NCBI GenBank assembly: GCA_036362985.1
Contig: JAYGXS010000004.1
Coordinates: 10,887,350-10,951,349 of the forward strand
DNA: 64,000 nt
Reading direction: 5' to 3'
DNA from: Ligula intestinalis
Lineage: Eukaryota > Platyhelminthes > Cestoda > Diphyllobothriidea > Diphyllobothriidae
Shown here: piece after piece, positions 57,925 through 64,000 of the stretch
Layout: every line of letters starts with the position of its first letter
How positions within the stretch are numbered: position 1 is the first letter of the stretch
The notes under the pieces: model-generated
Seen by the model: the letters and a program-made list of their open reading frames with translations, nothing else
What the model was told of the DNA's origin: nothing
Database searches by the model: none
Program-made: the position numbers and the translations under genes

Positions 57925-58680
57925 TTGGACAGGTCCGTTCCGGATAACCACGCAATCGACCAAGTAGTGGGAGGGTTGAGCCAGAACGTAAAAACTACCC
58001 GAACAAGCCGACAAAGGAAACTAAAGTGCATGTACACCAATGCACAAAGCCTGCTGTCTCAATTAGACGAGCTTAAGATTACTATGTACCAAGTGGAACC
58101 AGATGTTGTCTGTATAACAGAAACATGGTTATCCACAAAGATAGACGATCAAGAAGTTGCTCTCCTCGGTTTTCAGCTGTTCCGAAAAGACAGAGCCGGG
58201 CGTCAGGGCGGGGGTGTGCTCACCTATGTTAGACATGGCCTGCACGTGTCAAACAAAACTGACCAGCTCGCGTCCGATATAGAGGCCCTTTGGCTCACCG
58301 TCCGAACGCCCGGGTCTCAAGCCCTTGACATCTTGGCAGTTTATCGACCACCGTCGAACGATCCAGAGTCAGACACTAGCCTGATTGAGGAAGTTAAAGC
58401 ATTTTCCATGCGATCCAATGTCATGATTATAGGCGACTTTAATGCTCCGCATATCGACTGGAACCTCAGTTCTGCGACAGGCTTTGAATAAAGTTTCGAT
58501 CGCCGACTCCTACGCACGGTACAAACAGCCTTTCTATCATAACACGTCTCATATCCGACTAGGCAGCGTGAAGAGCAACAGGCTAACTGCCTTGATCTTG
58601 TACTGTCAAAAGCATCAGACAGTGTAGACGTCATAAATTGTTAACCTCTTCTAGGCAAAAGCGACCACGTAGTCCTACAG
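57925..58680 (+). pseudogene. LINE AP-type endonuclease, copy C
   Basis: The open part to 58491 has LKCMYTNAQSLLSQLDELK, DVVCITETWLSTK with the catalytic E, GGGVLTYVRHGL, ILAVYRPPSND and MIIGDFNAPHIDWN. After a stop at 58489, pieces continue in other frames: NCLDLVLSK near 58590 and LGKSDHVVLQWE near 58655, the SDH catalytic motif. All catalytic motifs are present, so the domain is recognisable as complete but split by frame changes. Confidence 0.8.
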
Positions 58681-58826
58681 TGGGAGTACTCATTCTTATC
58701 TGTACCTGATCGTAGCGCGACCGTTAGACACAACATATGGCGCGGAAACTTTAACCAAATGAGAACCAAAGTGCGCAGCGTAGACTGGGGGAGGCATGCA
58801 CCGGGTGCGTCCACGAGGATTGGACG

Positions 58827-60583
58827 GTGTTAAAGACTGTACTACGCGGGCTAATCACCAGTTTCTGCCCTATCTCGAAGATGAAAGCAACAAATAGGCC
58901 CCAGTGGCTAATAAACACGCTGAAGAGGGAGGTTAACCGTAAAGAAAAGCTGTTTCGAACGTATCGGAGAGAGAAGACCACCGAGCCGTTCAACAAATAC
59001 AAAGCGCAGAGAAATGGGGTTAAGGACCTTGTACTTAAAACCCGCCAAAGTTTCGAGAGTGACCTAATAAACCGTGCAGTAGGAAATCTGAAGGTCTTCT
59101 ACAACTACATTAGGCGAACTACCTGAAATAGGGACCCCATCCCGTTGTTAAAAACGGATGACGGCGCCGAAATTTGCGAGAACAAAGCAAAGGCCGACCA
59201 CCTATCCGCGTTCTTTCAGTCAGTTTTTACGAGAGAGGTCGAGCTAGCCGTTACCAATTTTAGTACCGAGGGGATTCCGAATATTGACTCAGTTGTGCTT
59301 ACAGAAGTTACTGTCCTGCAAGAACTTCTTAAGCTCCAAGGCACGAAGTCGCCAGGACCGGACGGCATCCCTGCACAGCTGTTGAAAGAGCTAGCCGTGG
59401 AGTTGGCAGAACCCCTGCACTTATTCTTTCGGGCCTCCCTAAACACAGGCCTACTGCCATCCGACTGGAAGACAGTGCGGATCTCACCCACACACAAAAG
59501 TGGGATTCGGGCGTCCACAAACAACTACAGGCCAATAAGCCTTACTGCAATAGGTTGCAAAATCATGTAGCGAATTATCAAAATAGAGTTGATGCAATTC
59601 TCAGAGTGTCATCGACTTCTTTCTGATAAACAGCACAGATTCCGTAGAGGATGGTCATGCTTGACAAATTTGCTCTTCTGTCTAGAGCAATGGACCAGAG
59701 CACTCGATCAAGGAAACACGGTGCACGCAGTCTTCATAGATTTCAAGAAGGCATTTGACACTGTGCCGCATCAAAGTCTCCTATACAAGCTTAGACGAAT
59801 AGGGGTAAGAGGCCATTTTTTTCGATGGATCGAAAACTTTCTGACTGGCCGAACTCAAACCGCATGTATTGATGATCAGCGATCGGCGGAAGTCGCAGTT
59901 GATAGTGGGGTCATCAGGGTTCTGTTCTGGGTCCTATCCTTTTCCTTATATGTATCGATGACTGCATAAGTGGATTAGACTGCGAAACCGCAATGTTCGC
60001 CGACGATTCAAAACTCTGGAAGGTCATTCGTAGCGAAGACGACGAAGCAAATCTGCAGGCAGATTTGCACCGACTCGAGCAATGGCTCCTGCCATTTAAT
60101 GTCGCCAAATGCAACATAATGCGTTTCAGTAGTACTAACACTTCGTATCGGAGGGTTTACAACCTAAATAACACACCGCTTCCCGAAGTAGAGGCCCAGA
60201 AGGATCTGGGGATGTGGTCCACTCCCTCACTTAAGCCATCACGCCACAGCCAAAAGGTGGCCAAATCCGCAATTTCAAGTTTTGTATCTAATAATACGTG
60301 CCTTTGTTAAGTTTGATAAAGCTGTCTTTGGCAAGGTCTTCGGCGCGTTTGTGCGACCCCAACTGGAATTTGCCATTCAAGCCTGGAAACCTTGGACAGT
60401 CGAAGACAAAAACCCTTGAAAGGGTACAACGACGGGCAAGTAAGTTAGTGCGAGGTCAAGTGTACCTTCCTTACGAGGCACGACTGACCAAACTTGACTT
60501 ATTTCCTCTGGATTACAGGCAGCTGCGCGGTGACCTGATACAGGCATTTCGCATACTGTGAGATCAAAATTGTTGCCTAGCAT
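58827..60583 (+). pseudogene. LINE reverse transcriptase, copy C
   Basis: The linker (from 58827, KATNRPQWLINTLKREVNRK) leads to GTKSPGPDGIPAQLLKE (59345) and NNYRPISLTAIGCKIM (59520), followed by a stop. Motif A is AVFIDFKKAFDTVPHQSLLY at 59730-59790. Motif B is damaged (SGVIRVLFWVLSF at 59905, where SGVPQGSVLGP is expected, with a small indel). Motif C is MFADDSKLWKVIRS (59993) with both aspartates kept. The thumb QKDLGMWSTPSLKPS and RVQRRASKLVRGQVYLP (60420) follow, ending LRGDLIQAFRIL and a stop at 60559. The C-terminal end lies beyond the transposon. Confidence 0.8.
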
Positions 60584-60616
60584 CCAATCATTTCTTTGAG
60601 CTGGCCACTACTACTA

Positions 60617-60646
60617 CAGGGTGCCCACAAAAAACCCCTAAGTTTG
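60617..60646 (+). repeat. Left terminal inverted repeat
   Basis: Begins CAGGGTGCCCACAAAAAACC and pairs with 62126-62155. A TA precedes it. Confidence 0.9.
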
Positions 60647-60893
60647 TGATTGTTACGGCGGCCGGACCGCCCATGCCGTCACGATCGATGGCGGAGAAAA
60701 CAGAACACCTGGGCCACATCCGAAGTGAAGCCGCCCCCGTTGGTTCGCACCCGCATTCATGTCGCTCACGCCATGTTTCGCTCAGTGGTGAGGAGCACCC
60801 ACACAACGTGGGTGGTGGTCGCAGAGGAGAAAGTTCTAAAATGCCCACCTGCGCACCATATGCCAAGAATATTCTGGAAAGACGTGTAGACCC

Positions 60894-62027
60894 ATGCCAC
60901 AGCTAAGCAATTTCCAGCGCGAGGTCATCGTCCTATTCCGGAAAGAACATCCAACATAGGGGTTGCAGAAATGTCGGAACATTTTGCCGAAATTTTTTGG
61001 TGTCATTACAACTGACCACTTTAGAGGTGTCGCGGCTGCATTCAAACAAGGTGGATCACCTGTAACAAAGGTGCATAAGCCTGGTAGTGGCACTTCTTGC
61101 AGGCACGATTCCCCAACAAGGCGAGCAGTCTCGGAACTTGCCGTGACTCCACCAGATCATCACAGAAGACATTCAAGTCAACGTGAAATTTGTAAAGAAC
61201 TGGGATTGTCAAAAGGGTATGTGCACAGAACAATTGCGAAATCCAATTTAAAATGTTTTCGACGTATTCAATGCCATGTTTTAACTGAAGCATACCAGCA
61301 AGCTCGAAAGACAAAGTGTGATGCCATGCTTCAGCGCTTCGGTGAAGGAGAAAAATGGAAGCAAGTGTGGTTCACAGATGAATCATCATTCTGCTTGTCT
61401 GCACCACTGAATAGGCAAAATGAACGCATATATCGTGCAGTGGAAGTCAAAACTGATATTCCTGATGAAGATTTGCTGGTAAAGATAGACAAGCAGCAAA
61501 CATCTATCATGTGCTATGGTGCTGTTTCCTGGCAAGGCAAAACAGACCTCTATTTTATTTAAAGAGATGCTGCTGGGCAGGAAGGTGTTGCACCGAGTCG
61601 GAGAACGAAAAAAACTGTAAATCAAGTTGTTTACAGAGAGGAGATGTGCCCGCAGATGTTTACAGATATTGATCAAGTAATGCAGGGAGAACCCTGGACG
61701 TGGCAGCAAGATGGTGCAAAGCCACACACTGCCAGTGACACTGTCGCCTGGCTCCGAGTTAACACTCCAGATTTCATCACACCCCAGCAATGGCCATCCA
61801 AGAGCCCTGACCTGAATGTAATGGACTTTTGCATTTGGAGTGTACTCTTACAGGAGGTTCAGAGACGAAGAATAGGAATCACTGATATTGAGTCAATAAA
61901 ACATGTGTTGATGGACACATGGAACAACATCCCTCTTGATGTCATTCGTCGAGCAGCTCAGAGCTGGATGGATCGCTTACGTCGCTGTTCTGCAGTTAAT
62001 GGACAGCATTTTGAGTGGTATCTGTAA
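60894..62027 (+). pseudogene. DD37D mariner-type transposase with two in-frame stops
   Basis: One frame of 377 codons from the ATG at 60894 to the stop at 62025, interrupted only by TAG at 60957 (codon 22) and TAA at 61560. The N-terminal half has a helix-turn-helix-like segment (REICKELGLSKGYVHRTI, about residues 95-112). The catalytic triad is visible: WFTDES (D162), WQQDGAKPHT (D273) and SPDLNVMDF (D311), with 37 residues between the last two. No frameshifts are seen, so decay is by point mutation only and the copy is fairly young. The role would be cut-and-paste transposition at TA sites. The stops make this copy non-autonomous. Confidence 0.85.
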
Positions 62028-62125
62028 CTTGTTATTAGGTAACAGTTTGTTAATTACACAATAAAGTTGTTAGTTATAATTGTAATTAATTATTTTTATT
62101 TTTATAACAGTATAAACATTATCAT

Positions 62126-62155
62126 AAATTTAGGGGTTTTTCGTGGGGCACCCTG
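62126..62155 (-). repeat. Right terminal inverted repeat
   Basis: Read on the minus strand it starts CAGGGTGCCCCACGAAAAAC, matching the left end with one extra C. A TA follows at 62156-62157. Confidence 0.9.
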
Positions 62156-62157
62156 TA

Positions 62158-62297
62158 GATTGCGCGGACACCCTCTCAAGCTACGTGTGACTGGGGCAAG
62201 ATTAAACGCACGAAAATTCTTCTTCTCTAAGAGGGTAATCCAGACATGGAATGCTCTACCCGCATACATTGTCATGTTCATCTGTGGACACGTTTAA
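62158..62297 (+). pseudogene. C-terminal end of LINE copy C RT, right of the transposon
   Basis: The frame reads RLRGHPLKLRVTGARLN, then ARKFFFSKRVIQTWNALPAY. This is the conserved LINE C-terminus also seen at 27.2-27.35 kb (NLRGNSLKVRG...AWNGLPKEVV). It continues FFELATTT on the left of the transposon. A frame change occurs near 62280. Confidence 0.75.
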
Positions 62298-62544
62298 GAT
62301 GCAGTTGGATCAGCATAGAAAAAGACATGCTCTGTAATGAAGTGAGCTAATTATATTACAGCCTAACTTTTTGTTTAAAAAAAAACATACTGCTCGCTAC
62401 TTATCAGTAATATTTCTTCTTAGAATAACTGATTGCAAAATTCATCCTCTGGTTCGCATGGGCATACGATGGGCGCATCTCCGACACCGTGACCACCGTA
62501 GTCATTTCCCCGTGTGACCATAAGTATATTGAACAACCGCGATG

Positions 62545-62829
62545 GCCTCCTCCTGACATGATTAAAGCACTTTCAGCAGCAGGACATCCGATTTATATGT
62601 TCCCTTCGCCCTCCCCCCCACAGGCGACAGTTTTTCTCCTTAAAATCCCGCAAATGGCATTCAAAACTAAACTTATGAATGATGCCTAAGGAGTTTTTAC
62701 TGTCTGCCCCCCCCCTACCGCAGTTCCATTACTGGCAACGCCACATGTTCTGCGTGATAGCTATGTACAAAGAGGGAGTTCAAAGGTATTTACCTATATA
62801 TTTCCCTGATAAAACTGAACTGAACTGAA
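62545..62829 (+). mobile_element. Orphan 3' end of the 13.4-kb LINE family
   Basis: Matches 14795-15039 in order: cagcagcaggacatccgatt, gcgacagtttttctccttaa, gatgcctaaggagttttta, ggcaacgccacatgttctgc, and the end at 62778-62829 with ttcaaaggtatttacctata, a gataaaactg and three tgaac units. No RT precedes it, so it is a short 5'-truncated insertion. Confidence 0.7.
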
Positions 62830-62899
62830 TACCTAAGACCTTAATCTTTAAAAGATTTCAGCAGTTTTACTTCTTGACCACTAAACATTATGGGGGAGG

Positions 62900-63185
62900 T
62901 TTTAGTGGTTCAAAAATCCTGAGATATCATTTTGTTGGTGAGAAGGGCATTTTCCATTGAACACACCAGTTATTAAGGTTTGAAGGTCTTATTCAATTGT
63001 TCTATGCACACGGCTTATTAAATGTTTGTTCTGAGCATATGCGAGTTTTAGGTCATCTGCATATTAGAACGTTTTAGCAGAAGTTTATATCGTGGATTAT
63101 TCATGGATGTAAATAAGAAATAGGAGGGGACCTAGGATAGTGCCTTGAAAAATACCACTGCTTATATGAGTTGGTTCAGATATTA
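62900..63185 (-). pseudogene. Very old LINE RT fragment (motifs B and C)
   Basis: The minus strand in one frame reads THISSGIFQGTILGPLLFLI (about 63172-63113), the RT 'SGVPQGSILGPLLF' motif. After three stops it reads YADDLKLAYAQNKH (near 63055-63015), the YADD motif C. Spacing between the motifs fits an RT with no frameshift, only stops. It is unlike the other LINEs here in detail and probably represents another, older family. Confidence 0.6.
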
Positions 63186-64000
63186 AGTTTACAATTTGTA
63201 CTACTTGGTATCGGTTGTGAAGATATTATTTTAAGAATTCAAGATGGGGGGCCTAATCCCGTGACTTATTATCTTCACGATCAGTTTTTTACGGGGAACT
63301 TTGTTTGGAGAGTACCTACCAACTGGATCAGGGCAAGTAGCATAACAAGGCTGAAACGAATATATGAAAACTCTAGGTAAATAGTATTGTGACATCGAAG
63401 GGTCATAGAGAGTTCTGGGTTGATTTGTGGTGATGGATCATATAATTTTGATGACATCTCTAAGATTATTTAATAGGAAGTGTAGGAAGACTTCGTTCGA
63501 ATAACGAAGCTGTCGGTCTACCTGACGGATTTCCGGACGTTCTGGTAGCTACCAGAATAATTATATACGGCAACTGGGAAGGCAACTTAGTTAGAAGTAG
63601 ATGAGGGTTTTGAGTGACTTGAGCCTGAAGGACAGTTGCAGTAATCAGGAGCGGTAAGCCAGGCTTGCCAGCAGTAAGAATAAGTGACCCCCTAAGCTTA
63701 ATAGTCTACGGCCGAAAATTTCAACGGTTTCTGGTGAAATCAGAGCTTTATTATGAAAGCAGGACCTTATTTCTTCGCTCCGTTGGGGTGAGATCATGAC
63801 AGAGGAAATACTTCGTGTGTTCCAGCTATTTGAAAACACGATCTCGGCGGCTGAAGATTGACTCAACTCCAACGGGTGAAAAAAGTTTAGCTAAAATATG
63901 GGATTATTGCTGCGAGATGACAGGCTGAAAGCATCCGCAATGTCATAATTAAAGCCACAAACGTGCAGAAAACTCACGGCAACTTCCATAGGCCGCGCGG
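63186..64000. other. Non-coding stretch to the window end
   Basis: No gene is supported. The minus strand could hold the upstream part of the RT fragment at 62.9-63.18 kb, but I could not recognise any motif. Confidence 0.4.

Larger units (their letters stand above)
60617..62155 (+). mobile_element. Tc1/mariner-superfamily DNA transposon, DD37D, complete with TIRs
   Basis: 1,539 bases. Both ends start CAGGGTGCCC and continue as near-identical inverted repeats of about 30 bases (60617-60646 and 62126-62155), differing by one inserted C and a few substitutions. TA flanks both sides (60615-60616 and 62156-62157), the standard target duplication of IS630/Tc1/mariner elements. One transposase frame lies inside. 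It sits within the 3' part of LINE copy C. The DD37D spacing is that of the maT-like group, so that clade is the most likely home. Confidence 0.9.
56900..62340 (+). mobile_element. Non-LTR retrotransposon (CR1/jockey-like), copy C, interrupted by a DNA transposon
   Basis: LINE with ORF1 (about 56.95-57.84 kb), AP endonuclease (57.9-58.7 kb), RT (58.8-60.6 kb) and, beyond the transposon at 60617-62155, the RT C-terminus and 3' UTR (62158-62340 and on). It is the same broad clade as copies A and B but a different family. Sequence on either side of the transposon joins into one LINE reading frame when one TA is counted. Several stops and frame changes occur. Confidence 0.8.

Noticed and set aside
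1..64000. CRISPR arrays, rRNA genes, bacterial operons or promoters
   Set aside because: No regular spacer arrays or rRNA-like sequence; splice-type borders, LINEs, SINEs and PLEs show the DNA is eukaryotic.

Overview
The window is eukaryotic and repeat-dominated. Long A+T-rich stretches without clear coding surround decayed transposable elements, and real host coding is confined to a few isolated exons with splice-site-like borders. Two 10-N runs (18916-18925 and 33774-33783) mark assembly gaps. Degenerate CCCTAA/TTAGGG-like tracts, a LINE whose product ends in C2H2-type zinc fingers, GIY-YIG Penelope-like elements and tRNA-headed SINEs together suggest a flatworm, most likely a diphyllobothriidean tapeworm (Schistocephalus/Spirometra type). 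The organism call is an inference from remembered protein families, not a database match.

Layout. 1-13.4 kb is mostly unassigned, with a possible exon end at the left edge, a telomere-like tract (6.4 kb) and a signal-peptide-bearing glycoprotein exon on the minus strand (7.4-7.9 kb, possibly LAMP-like). 13.4-18.7 kb holds three plus-strand LINE remnants and a pair of flanking repeats. 18.9-20.5 kb is the best host gene fragment, a minus-strand exon of an F-box/leucine-rich-repeat-like protein cut by a gap. 20.9-23.7 kb holds a diverged repeat fragment, a tRNA-derived SINE, a (GAA)n tract and a second telomere-like tract. 23.7-27.7 kb is a near-complete LINE (ORF1, AP endonuclease, RT, 3' UTR). 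30.7-34 kb has a SINE, a third telomere-like tract, the 3' half of a Penelope-like element (PLE1) cut by a gap, and hammerhead-ribozyme-like motifs. 34.4-40.7 kb and 51.0-56.4 kb are two copies, both minus strand, of one long element D (endonuclease, RT, zinc fingers, long GA-rich non-coding 3' part). Between them lie a second SINE of the 22-kb family, a second PLE (43.6-46.1 kb), a CTAAA-like repeat and several LINE scraps. 56.7-62.3 kb is a plus-strand LINE interrupted by a complete 1,539-bp Tc1/mariner-type DD37D transposon with TIRs and a TA duplication. 62.4-64 kb holds an orphan LINE 3' end and a very old RT fragment.

Nearly all element genes carry stops or frameshifts, so they are read as pseudogenes. 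The window is informative mainly for element structure: nested insertion, shared 3' termini, microsatellite-bounded insertion, ribozyme-like motifs beside PLEs, and frameshifts shared between copies. I found no operon-like system, CRISPR array, rRNA or convincing functional tRNA gene.
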